A stretch of 64,000 nt of DNA from CAVXEF01 sp963827315 (GTDB lineage Bacteria; Planctomycetota; Phycisphaerae; Sedimentisphaerales; Anaerobacaceae). Below the pieces are notes generated by a model. That model did not search any database. It was not told the origin of the DNA and saw nothing but the letters and a program-made list of their open reading frames with translations. Numbering within the stretch: the first letter of the stretch is position 1; the number at the start of each line of letters is the position of its first letter. The position numbers and the translations under genes were made by a program. Shown here in pieces: positions 7,162-15,188 of this stretch. The stretch is taken from assembly GCA_963827315.1 (NCBI GenBank), contig CAWHAL010000004.1:1-64000 (forward strand). Direction: 5' to 3'.

Positions 7162-9926
7162 TAATTTGTATTCAGGGTTGAACTCACGACGTCCCAGTTA
7201 TCGCCGTAATTAGAGGAAGTGTAAATCTGACCACCATAAACTACTGCTGTCTGGTATTGACCAGTGCTGGACATAGCAACGCTGAACCAGGCTTTCGTGC
7301 CAACTCCAGTGTATTCAGTCCAGTTGGCGCCGGAGTTAGGGGAAACATATATATAACCACCCCAAACTACTGCTGTCTGGTGGACGCCATCGCTGGACAT
7401 AGCGACTCCGGACCAGCAGCGAACATCATCTTTGGGGCTCCAACTCGCGCCGGAATCATCGGAAACATATATATAATCGCCATCATCACCCCAAGCTACT
7501 GCTGTCTGGTGGACACCATCGCTGGACATAGCGACTCCGGACCACTTCCGAACATCATCTTTGGAGTTCCAACTCTCGCCGGAATCAATGGAAACATATA
7601 TATAATCGCCATCATCACCACTAGCTACTACTGTCTGGTGGACACCATCGCTGGACATAGCAACTCCAGTCCAGGAGGCTGTAGGACTATCCTCATTTAA
7701 AGTCCAGGTCTCGCCATAGTTAGTGGAAATATATATCTGACCACCATTAACTACTGCTGTCTGGTGGACACCATCGCTGGACATAGCAACTCCAGTCCAG
7801 GAGGCTGTAAGACTATCCTCATTTAAAGTCCAGGTCTCGCCATAGTTAGTGGAAATATATATCTGACCACCATTAACTACTGCTGTCTGGTATTGGCCAG
7901 TGCTGGACATAGCGACTCCCTTCCAATGCTGGCAGCTTCCTTTGAAAATCCAGGTATCGCCGTAATCAACGGAAACATATATATAACCACCATTAACTAC
8001 TGCTGTCTGGTATTGACCATCGCTGGACATAGCAATTCCAGACCAGAATCGGGGAGTGGTACCGGTTCCATTTAAGAACCTTCTTGAAAAATCATCATAA
8101 AGTGTAGAATAAACCGGAGAAAGCGCATTGTCGTTTACTCCCATTTTCGCGACAGTGACTTTATTCTGGTCGTCAATATAATGGTATAAATATAAATGCC
8201 CAAATCCTACATACCAGAGATTCGGTTTTTCCTTAATGTAATCTAAATGTTGCTGCACCCAAGAGCCGGTAGCCCAGTTGACGTCTTTTGGATGCATATA
8301 CATATGGTAGATATTTCCTGCACTGATTACTGCATCAAATTGATTATTGGCAGCGGTTAAGTTGCTGTAATCCACAAGAAGGGAGGTACCAATCCGGTTA
8401 AATACACCGTTTAGTGAATCCCACCATGCAAATGTATCAGCGTAATCTGTGGACCGGTCAGCTAAATATTTATATTGCCCGAGCTTAGTTGTTATAGTAG
8501 GATTAGTAAGCCCAAAGGGTTCTATCCAGGCATAGACATATTCTTGACTTCCCTTTTTATTTAAAGCTGGCAAATCAAGATTATTAATTATCTCTGTTTT
8601 TGAATCACCAATCTCTTCATCATGCCGATCGATTAAATAAGTATCTCCGGTATCCCAATCATTATCAGTGCCTCCGGAAAGCCCTGCGGAGCAGGTGATT
8701 GTTTTGGCTGTGCTGGATGTTATGGTGCCGGAGCTGCCATCGGTAGTATTTTCAATTATCCAACCGACTAAATTTCGGGTATAAGGAGGAGAATCTGTAG
8801 GGAAATTTACTTCACAATTTGTAAGAGTATATTGCTCATTATCAGCTCCGGTATGATGTCCTGTATATCGATAACTATACGTCTCGCCAAGATGCTCTCT
8901 TGAATGAGATGCTACCTCAATATACCCAGCATCTATTTTGGGCTGCACCTCGCTCCAAGAAACAGGGGGCCAATTATATTTCCTTACTCCTTGAGTTGTT
9001 ATTCCCGGAGTGAGCCAAATTTTCCTGCTCGTGAATGCATCGCAGGCCTTTTTAAATCCGGTATTATTAGGTCCGTAACCATCCCAGTCATCTGCCGTAG
9101 CCACTACTACTGCATCGCGATTGTCATAATAATCCGGAATACCTTGGTAGGATATGTCCACACTTTGGTCTGAAGAGTCGGTAACCTTCAGATGAATTTC
9201 ATCACTTGCATCGCTAAAGGCAACGGAGATATAGGCCCTGTTATTCGAATAATCAAATCTTACCGCCTCAATGCCATTGAAGAAATCACTGCTTGTTTTT
9301 TCTGTAATCTGTGTCCAGGATTGGGTTGTGGTATATCTTTTATATGCCTTTAAATTAGAAGAACCAGCTGGAATGGAAAATTCATATGTTACTGGATAAG
9401 CCAAGCCGTAATCATTATGTGTTGTTGAGCTGACAGATAATCTAATATAATCATAAACAAAAGAGGCAGCTGAATTGCCATAATACATATAAATGGTTTT
9501 TGTAGAAGAAGCAGGAACAGTAGGAACCCGGGCCCAAATAGTAGCAGCTTGTCCGGTTGAATCATAACTTTCAATTCGGTGCCAAAGAAGCATGGTAGTG
9601 CCGTCGCTATCGGTAAATTTTAAATCCTCGCCATTGGTTTGGGCTTTAGTAAAATCAAAGTTAGAGGAATTTAAAATAATTTGGACATCGTAATTAGTTA
9701 ACTCACTGGCATTACCAGTATTGTCTATAGTAATAGCCCTTCTGTAATTCCAGCTTGTGTTGTACCAATCAGGTGGAGGTGCAGCGGATGCTCCGCTTAT
9801 CTGAAATAATAAAAACAGCGTCAACAAGGCAGAAACCGCTTTTTGATAATCAGGTCTTTTAAGCTGGCGGGAAGAACAAGTTCTCGTTATCAGATTTTTG
9901 ACGGATTTTTTTTTGGAAAATGTCAT
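7092..9926 (-). CDS. DUF2341 + CE4-like deacetylase + Asp-box repeat protein, frameshifted at its 3' end
   Basis: The N-terminus carries a long basic leader followed by a hydrophobic export segment (VSALLTLFLLF, about 34-50). Then come a DUF2341 beta-sandwich (WYNTSWNYRRAITI onward), a NodB/CE4-like polysaccharide deacetylase domain with the metal signatures ADDWD and HSREH, and seven Asp-box (BNR) repeats with the pattern S-x-x-x-G-x-x-W. After NYWAEE the frame should pass to the one holding the rest of the protein, but about 1 nt is missing near 7150, and it terminates after 30 unrelated residues. The ATG at 9926 is preferred over a TTG at 9944. By context it probably deacetylates pectin or another polysaccharide; the substrate is not shown by sequence. 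Confidence 0.82.
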   Translation of the reverse strand: MTFSKKKSVKNLITRTCSSRQLKRPDYQKAVSALLTLFLLFQISGASAAPPPDWYNTSWNYRRAITIDNTGNASELTNYDVQIILNSSNFDFTKAQTNGEDLKFTDSDGTTMLLWHRIESYDSTGQAATIWARVPTVPASSTKTIYMYYGNSAASFVYDYIRLSVSSTTHNDYGLAYPVTYEFSIPAGSSNLKAYKRYTTTQSWTQITEKTSSDFFNGIEAVRFDYSNNRAYISVAFSDASDEIHLKVTDSSDQSVDISYQGIPDYYDNRDAVVVATADDWDGYGPNNTGFKKACDAFTSRKIWLTPGITTQGVRKYNWPPVSWSEVQPKIDAGYIEVASHSREHLGETYSYRYTGHHTGADNEQYTLTNCEVNFPTDSPPYTRNLVGWIIENTTDGSSGTITSSTAKTITCSAGLSGGTDNDWDTGDTYLIDRHDEEIGDSKTEIINNLDLPALNKKGSQEYVYAWIEPFGLTNPTITTKLGQYKYLADRSTDYADTFAWWDSLNGVFNRIGTSLLVDYSNLTAANNQFDAVISAGNIYHMYMHPKDVNWATGSWVQQHLDYIKEKPNLWYVGFGHLYLYHYIDDQNKVTVAKMGVNDNALSPVYSTLYDDFSRRFLNGTGTTPRFWSGIAMSSDGQYQTAVVNGGYIYVSVDYGDTWIFKGSCQHWKGVAMSSTGQYQTAVVNGGQIYISTNYGETWTLNEDSLTASWTGVAMSSDGVHQTAVVNGGQIYISTNYGETWTLNEDSPTASWTGVAMSSDGVHQTVVASGDDGDYIYVSIDSGESWNSKDDVRKWSGVAMSSDGVHQTAVAWGDDGDYIYVSDDSGASWSPKDDVRCWSGVAMSSDGVHQTAVVWGGYIYVSPNSGANWTEYTGVGTKAWFSVAMSSTGQYQTAVVYGGQIYTSSNYGDNWDVVSSTLNTNYWAEETPSQAQLEILLSAAATVP
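7180..8050 (-). repeat. Tandem coding repeat array (seven Asp-box units)
   Basis: Seven in-frame units of about 38-46 codons, each built as W-x-x-VAMSSDGxxQTAV-x-x-GG-x-IYxS-x-x-x-G-x-x-W. Two central units are nearly identical over 126 bp (starting near 7631 and 7757), which points to recent expansion. The paralogue at 10265 lacks the whole array. Asp-box repeats form blades of beta-propellers found in sialidases and other carbohydrate-active proteins; seven units would suit one seven-bladed propeller. Confidence 0.85.
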
Positions 9927-9974
9927 AAGGGCTGGTTGATTCAAGTCTTAATTAAGCAATCTTAGGTGATTAAA

Positions 9975-10280
9975 CTATAGTAAAAAAACCCTACCACCTT
10001 TAAGTTCCATTATACCAGAGCTCTCTGCGTCTGTCAAGTGTTTAGGTTGACGCGATTACTCGTTTAGAATGGGGTTTCTTAAATCGAGGTTTTTTGCTCG
10101 TCAAAAGGGGTTTTGTGATGGCTGAATGGAAGAGCATAAACAGCTTCCAGCACGAGTCCTGAACGGGGTCGAAGGAAGTGCCAAGTAAATCAAGCACATG
10201 TTCCTTATATTACTGATAGCTTACTGCCTCAGGACTGCTGCTGGTAGAACGATGGTATCGAAGATTATGGCTCCTGCAGC
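9975..10280. repeat. Duplicated intergenic segment, copy 1
   Basis: About 300 bp between the two tandem paralogues that reappears, with scattered substitutions, at 13440-13740. It contains the promoter of the gene starting at 9926, a conserved stretch reading CTCGTCAAAAGGGGTTTTGT, a CCTGAACGGGGTCGAAGGA motif and the 3' end of the paralogue at 10265. It shows that the duplication unit was gene plus flank. No gene lies in it. Confidence 0.8.
10009..10037 (-). promoter_or_regulatory. Consensus sigma70 promoter, shared pectinase-type cassette (copy A)
   Basis: On the minus strand TTGACA (10032-10037), exactly 17 bp, and TATAAT (10009-10014): both boxes are perfect. The spacer reads GACGCAGAGAGCTCTGG and AACCTAA lies just upstream of the -35. 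The same arrangement stands before the genes starting at 13390 and 18971. The leader to the ATG at 9926 is about 75 nt. Confidence 0.8.
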
Positions 10281-13200
10281 CAGTTGTTTGCCAGCGCGGA
10301 AAATTCGTAAAAATTGATTATGCAGTTACCGTCCAGGTCCACACCGGCGGTTTCATTACAATTATCCTCAAGCCAGTATTCAAGAAATTCAGAGAAGTCC
10401 CTCATATCTACTATGTTATTGTCTGTAAAATCGCCGTATAAACCAACCCACCAAGATGAGAGGTAGTTACCATCTATTACCTGTTGGCTGATGCCCGGAC
10501 CTTCCCAGGCCACCGCCAGATTATCCGAACCGGTGTCTTCTTTGTGCAGCGCCTCAATATAATACTTTTGCCCGGTGGCCAAAGGAATTTCAGCTGACCG
10601 CTGAGAGGGGTACTTATCCCACTCGCGCGGGTTTGTATAACCGGATAATACATATGCGATCTTGGTGGCATGATTGGGGTCGCTGTCTGTGCTCAGCCAT
10701 AATTCACTGTCATTGTCGCTGGCAATCCAGAACTTGTAGTTGCCGTCTGCAGGGGGGTGGAGATAGCCACTGATGCGTGTCCCATAGTTGTCTGCCCAGT
10801 TTGTTGGGCCTTCAAAGCTGGTCAGCAGCTGGCTTCCGCTCGGATTGTCTGGATAGTTGGGATCTGAGGTCAGGCTGGATACCGTTGTACCTGTAATTCC
10901 CGCCCACCACTGGTGAAGGATTCTACGCATACCTGGGTTGCCGATGAGATATAAACTCTCTTCCAGACCAACGCTTGTTGAAGGTTCAGGATTGGTATAT
11001 TGCTGCTTGTAAAGTTTCACCCAATCAATAACTGTAGTGTCTCCCCAGCCATTAGAATATTCTCCACCTGCGATTAACCCATATCCGCTTGTATAAGTAG
11101 TATCGCTACTTGATAATATTGTATCCCCATCACGCTCAACCCTAACTCCTGAATCCGATATAATCAGTTCATACTCATGAAAATTAAGAATGTCTACAGA
11201 AGTTGAATGCATATCTAAGGTTGTAGCACTTCCATTAGTCATTTTTATAAGTTTAACACTTGAATCACTCTGAAACATCACGACATATCCATTATAAAAG
11301 GTGGTATGCCACCAACTTGTGGGACCATTTATTCCTACTAAACCTCCGGAACCTAATGACAGATCAATATAAGAATAATTAGAGGTGGTTGATTTAAATC
11401 TGGATTTTAATCTAATGAAACCGCTCTGGGTGCTTTTTATAGCCGCGCTGTTTGTAACATTATTTTGTGGGTCTAAGGTGCAATTACCGCTACTCACAGT
11501 AACAGTTCCACTGCCGCCATTTATTTTTTCCGACCAGTATTCTGTATCAAGGGTTGCTCCCGGGAAATCGTCATAAATAACAGGGTAAGAAATTGAATTA
11601 TCACCTTCTCCTGTTTTCGCGACACTGACTTTATTTTGGTCGTCAATATAATGGTATAAATATAAATGACCAAATCCTACATACCAGAGATTCGGTTTTT
11701 CCTTAATGTAATCTAAATGTTGCTGCACCCAAGAGCCGGTAGCCCAGTTGACGTCTTTTGGATGCATATACATATGATAGATATTTCCTGCACTGATTAC
11801 TGCATCAAATTGATTATTGGCAGCGGTTAAGTTGCTGTAATCCACAAGAAGGGAAGTACCAATCCGGTTAAACACACCGTTTAGTGAATCCCACCATGCA
11901 AATACACAATCATAACTCGTATCTCGGTCAGCTAAATATTTATATTGCCCAAGCTTAGTTGTTATAGTAGGATTAGTAAGCCCAAAGGGTTCTATCCAGG
12001 CATAGACATATTCTTGACTTCCCTTTTTATTTAAAGCTGGCAAGTCAAGATTATTAATTATCTCTGTTTTTGAATCACCAATCTCTTCATCATGCCGATC
12101 GATTAAATAAGTATCTCCGGTATCCCAATCATTGTCGGTGCCTCCGGAAAGCCCTGCGGAGCAGGTGACTGTTTTGGCTGTGCTGGATGTTATGGTGCCA
12201 GCGCTGCCATCGGTAGTATTTTCAATTATCCAACCGACTAAATTTCGGGTATAAGGAGGAGAATCTGTAGGGAAATTTACTTCACAATTTGTAAGAGTAT
12301 ATTGCTCATTATCAGCTCCGGTATGATGTCCTGTATATCGATAACTATACGTCTCGCCAAGATGCTCTCTTGAATGAGATGCTACCTCAATATACCCAGC
12401 ATCTATTTTGGGCTGCACCTCGCTCCAAGAAACAGGGGGCCAATTATATTTCCTTACTCCTTGAGTTGTTATTCCCGGAGTGAGCCAAATTTTCCTGCTT
12501 GTGAATGCATCGCAGGCCTTTTTAAATCCGGTATTATTAGATCCGTAACCATCCCAGTCGTCTGCCGTAGCCACTACTACTGCATCGCGATTGTCATAAT
12601 AATCTGGAATACCTTGGTAGGATATGTCCAAACTTTGGTCTGAAGAGTCGGTAACCTTCAGATGAATTTCATCACTTGCATCGCTAAAGGCAACGGAGAT
12701 ATAGGCCCTGTTATTCGAATAATCAAATCTTACCGCCTCAATGCCATTGAAGAAATCACTGCTTGTTTTTTCTGCGATCTGTGTCCAGTTTTCGGCTTCA
12801 GTATAGCTTTTGTATGCTTTCAGGTCAGAAGAACCTGAAGGGATAGAAAATTCGTATGTTATTGGATAGGCCAGTCCGTAATCATTATGTGTTGTTGAGT
12901 CAATATATATAATATATGAATTGGAATCAATGTTGGGATTACCATAGTACATATAAATGGTTTTTGTAGAGTAGGCGGGAATACTCGGAATCTTGGGCCA
13001 AATGATAGCAATCTGCCCAGATGAATCATAGCTTCTAATCCAAGGTTGAAGCAAAGTATTTCCATCACTATCAATAAATCTTATATCTTTATCGGTTCGG
13101 GCTCTGCTGAAATCAAAGTTGGAAGAATCTAAAGTAACTTGAATTTGATAGTTAGTTAGTTCGTTGGCATCTCCAGTATTGTCTATAGTAATAACCCTTC

Positions 13201-13390
13201 TGTAATCCCAGCTTGTGTTGTACCAATCAGGTGCAGGTGCAGCGGATGCTCCGCTTGTCTGAAATAATAAAAACAGCGTCAACAAGGCAGAAACCGCTTT
13301 TTGATAATCAGGTCCTTTAAGCTGGCGGTAAGAACGAGGTTTCGTTATCAGACTTTTGGCTGAATTTTTTCTTTTTTTGGAAAACATCAT
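10265..13390 (-). CDS. Secreted DUF2341 + CE4-like deacetylase + PA14 + dockerin protein (intact paralogue)
   Basis: An intact protein of 1,041 residues and the template for reading the broken neighbour. Order: long basic leader and export helix (about 30-50), DUF2341 domain (WYNTSWDYRRVITI onward), CE4/NodB-like deacetylase with ADDWD and HSREH metal-binding signatures, a concanavalin-like domain, a PA14 domain (NDSELWLS), and a terminal dockerin (DFTDNNIVDMRDFSEFLEYW, DLDGNCIINFYEF). Large DNA stretches of the deacetylase and PA14 regions are almost identical to the neighbour. Start: the ATG at 13390 (or 13387) is preferred to a TTG at 13420. Predicted extracellular polysaccharide de-esterase held by its dockerin; the role in pectin deacetylation is inferred from neighbours. 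Confidence 0.87.
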   Translation of the reverse strand: MMFSKKRKNSAKSLITKPRSYRQLKGPDYQKAVSALLTLFLLFQTSGASAAPAPDWYNTSWDYRRVITIDNTGDANELTNYQIQVTLDSSNFDFSRARTDKDIRFIDSDGNTLLQPWIRSYDSSGQIAIIWPKIPSIPAYSTKTIYMYYGNPNIDSNSYIIYIDSTTHNDYGLAYPITYEFSIPSGSSDLKAYKSYTEAENWTQIAEKTSSDFFNGIEAVRFDYSNNRAYISVAFSDASDEIHLKVTDSSDQSLDISYQGIPDYYDNRDAVVVATADDWDGYGSNNTGFKKACDAFTSRKIWLTPGITTQGVRKYNWPPVSWSEVQPKIDAGYIEVASHSREHLGETYSYRYTGHHTGADNEQYTLTNCEVNFPTDSPPYTRNLVGWIIENTTDGSAGTITSSTAKTVTCSAGLSGGTDNDWDTGDTYLIDRHDEEIGDSKTEIINNLDLPALNKKGSQEYVYAWIEPFGLTNPTITTKLGQYKYLADRDTSYDCVFAWWDSLNGVFNRIGTSLLVDYSNLTAANNQFDAVISAGNIYHMYMHPKDVNWATGSWVQQHLDYIKEKPNLWYVGFGHLYLYHYIDDQNKVSVAKTGEGDNSISYPVIYDDFPGATLDTEYWSEKINGGSGTVTVSSGNCTLDPQNNVTNSAAIKSTQSGFIRLKSRFKSTTSNYSYIDLSLGSGGLVGINGPTSWWHTTFYNGYVVMFQSDSSVKLIKMTNGSATTLDMHSTSVDILNFHEYELIISDSGVRVERDGDTILSSSDTTYTSGYGLIAGGEYSNGWGDTTVIDWVKLYKQQYTNPEPSTSVGLEESLYLIGNPGMRRILHQWWAGITGTTVSSLTSDPNYPDNPSGSQLLTSFEGPTNWADNYGTRISGYLHPPADGNYKFWIASDNDSELWLSTDSDPNHATKIAYVLSGYTNPREWDKYPSQRSAEIPLATGQKYYIEALHKEDTGSDNLAVAWEGPGISQQVIDGNYLSSWWVGLYGDFTDNNIVDMRDFSEFLEYWLEDNCNETAGVDLDGNCIINFYEFSALANNWLQEP

Positions 13391-13439
13391 ATCATAAGGC
13401 CTGGTTGATTGAAGTTTCAATTAAGCAGTCTTAGGTGAT

Positions 13440-13740
13440 TATACCATAGAAAGACAGCCTTGAGTTACATTATACCAGAGCTCTCTGCGCCTGTCAAGTA
13501 TTTAGGTTGAGCGATTACTCGTTTTGAGTGGGGTTTCCTAAACCGCGGTTTTCTGCTCGTCAAAAGGGGTTTTGTGATGGCTGAGTGGAAGAGCATAGAC
13601 AGCTTCCACTATGAGTCCTGAACGGGGTCGAAGGAAGCGCCAGGTAAATCAAGCACATGTTCCTTATATTACTGATAACTTACTGCCTCAGGATCGCTGC
13701 TGGTAGAACGATGGTATCGAAGATTATGGCCCTTGCCAGT
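13440..13740. repeat. Duplicated intergenic segment, copy 2
   Basis: Second copy of the roughly 300-bp flank described at 9975-10280. It lies between the paralogue starting at 13390 and the 3' end of the pectate lyase gene, and carries the promoter of the former. Homology runs into the last codons of both flanking genes (GGTATCGAAGATTATGGC), marking one junction of the tandem duplication. No gene lies in it. Confidence 0.8.
13469..13497 (-). promoter_or_regulatory. Consensus sigma70 promoter, shared pectinase-type cassette (copy B)
   Basis: Minus-strand TTGACA (13492-13497), a 17-bp spacer GGCGCAGAGAGCTCTGG and TATAAT (13469-13474), with AACCTAA upstream. It is the twin of the element at 10009-10037 and drives the gene starting at 13390. 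Confidence 0.8.
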
Positions 13741-14926
13741 TCCCTGCCAGAAGAGCAAATTCATAGAAGTTGACTATACCATCACCGTCGTAGTCTGCGT
13801 CGGCAATTTGATTACTATCATTGACCAGCCAGTAATCCTCGGCAAACTGTTTGAGGTCGTTCATATCCACTACATCATTACGGTTGAAGTCGCCGTAAAC
13901 AGTATAATACCAGTGCGGCGGGTAAGGAGTTCCAGCACCTGCGTATGCCTGAACAATAGCCGGTATATTGTTAGCATCGTCGAGCGTATAATCATAAGGC
14001 GGCGTAAAGATAGTGGAGTATTCATTCGTGGCCCATGTTGGCTGTGAGCAGTTATAAAACACGTTGCCGGTGTTCCAGCCGATATGTCCGTCACTATGGC
14101 AATCGGTTTGTCCGGTATAATAATTGTCCCAAGGATTTGGTACAGTGTCGAAGTAGTTGTTCTCGACGCGAATATGGGCCCCGCAGCCTACACCAACGCA
14201 GTAACCGCCGGCCACAAGATCGCTGTAATAATTGTTATAAACGTGTACCTGGCCGTAACGTACTCGCGGCATTCTTTCTTTGACGCCGGTCGTCCACCAG
14301 TTGTGGTGGTAAGTGACGCGAAGATTATTCGCATCATCGTCTTGTTTGTCGCTGCTTCCGACGAGACATGCGAAGGTATGGCCGGGATCCGGAGCAGAAG
14401 GGGTATAGTGGAATTTACACCATGAAACGGTAACAAAATCGGAATTGTTGCTTATATCGAAAGCTCCGTCACCGCAGTCATAGAAAGTGCACTTGGTGAC
14501 AAGAACATTGTGTATCTCCTGCTTTAAGCTCATGCCGTCGTAATCGCTTCCTGCATTAGGATTGGTGATGTTCAGATTCTCAACGATTATGTTCCCATCG
14601 CGATTTTTAAAACCGACGCATCCTATGAGTGTCGGATTTGTACCTATGCCCCTGATTGTTTTGTTCGCACAGATTTGTAAACTATTATCATCACCATCCT
14701 TAGTAGGGATATTGATAGTGCCTGAGACCTGAATGATGTATGGTCCTGATAGGGTGCAGGCATACTTAAAAAGATTAGGTTCATCAGTTACAGTTACAGT
14801 CGGTCCGCCTTGGCCGCCTGTGGTGCCGCCGTTCATACTGGCCCAGCCGTCTGCGGCAAACGCAGGAAATGCCCGGCAGAGTAACGAAATTGCAATAAGT
14901 CCGCCCCAGAAAAGTGTTTTTTTCAT
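13724..14926 (-). CDS. Secreted PL1-type pectate lyase with C-terminal dockerin
   Basis: A 400-residue exported lyase predicted to split polygalacturonate by beta-elimination with Ca. A signal peptide (KKTLFWGGLIAISLLCRAF...AFA) is followed by a parallel beta-helix with PL1 hallmarks: DGWASMNGGTTGG at the N-terminus, TIRGIGTNPTLIG, the Ca-site strand CGDGAFDI, and KERMPRVRYG containing the catalytic-loop arginines. Residues about 345-398 form a dockerin (DFNRNDVVDMNDLKQFAEDYW; DYDGDGIVNFYEF). The ATG at 14926 is chosen because GGAG precedes it by 9 nt; a TTG 15 nt upstream is less likely. It lies in the same orientation as four other pectin enzymes. Confidence 0.93.
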   Translation of the reverse strand: MKKTLFWGGLIAISLLCRAFPAFAADGWASMNGGTTGGQGGPTVTVTDEPNLFKYACTLSGPYIIQVSGTINIPTKDGDDNSLQICANKTIRGIGTNPTLIGCVGFKNRDGNIIVENLNITNPNAGSDYDGMSLKQEIHNVLVTKCTFYDCGDGAFDISNNSDFVTVSWCKFHYTPSAPDPGHTFACLVGSSDKQDDDANNLRVTYHHNWWTTGVKERMPRVRYGQVHVYNNYYSDLVAGGYCVGVGCGAHIRVENNYFDTVPNPWDNYYTGQTDCHSDGHIGWNTGNVFYNCSQPTWATNEYSTIFTPPYDYTLDDANNIPAIVQAYAGAGTPYPPHWYYTVYGDFNRNDVVDMNDLKQFAEDYWLVNDSNQIADADYDGDGIVNFYEFALLAGNWQGP

Positions 14927-14972
14927 CAGCGGCATCTCCAAAGAATCAATTTAATAGCCTTTCACCTACTAT

Positions 14973-15002
14973 ATTATACGAGAAATTGGGGATAAAAGGC
15001 AA
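14973..15002 (-). promoter_or_regulatory. Candidate promoter of the PL1 gene
   Basis: Minus-strand TTGCCT (14997-15002), 18 bp, then TATAAT (14973-14978), about 50 bp upstream of the ATG. The -10 is perfect and the -35 is weak. CCTAAACAGTTGG a little further upstream recalls the AACCTAA(A)NACTTGA block of the shared cassette but is displaced. Confidence 0.5.
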
Positions 15003-15099
15003 TGTCTGGCCAACTGTTTAGGCTATTTTTCGCAAATCCCCCTTTTTTTCTGCGCAAAAAAGGCTTTCTACGAGGCAAAATTTGAGAGTTTACGGCGTT

Positions 15100-15144
15100 T
15101 TATGGTGCCGGATTACAATTTATAAAAGTAAGGCCAGAGGTGGG
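15100..15144 (-). pseudogene. Orphan GH28 C-terminal tail downstream of the GH28 gene
   Basis: Minus-strand translation gives PTSGLTFINCNPAP followed by a stop, almost identical to the last residues of the GH28 protein at 2375-4027 (TSGLTFKNCNPAP). It lies about 45 bp beyond the stop of the GH28 gene ending at 15189, whose own last residues are unrelated. It is therefore a leftover of an ancestral tail or of a deleted neighbour. The rest of the gap 15003-15188 shows no gene. Confidence 0.7.
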
Positions 15145-15188
15145 ACCAAACTAATGAACCCACAATATGTAATATCAAAAATCTTATT

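Noticed and set aside
7180..8050. CRISPR-like array
   Set aside because: The periodic units are in-frame protein repeats of about 126 bp with no short identical repeats separated by unique spacers.
15040..15075. Terminator at CCTTTTTTTCTGCGCAAAAAAGG
   Set aside because: The stem is almost only A-T around a GCGC core and lies between two minus-strand genes at a position where a promoter leader is also expected; too weak to call.
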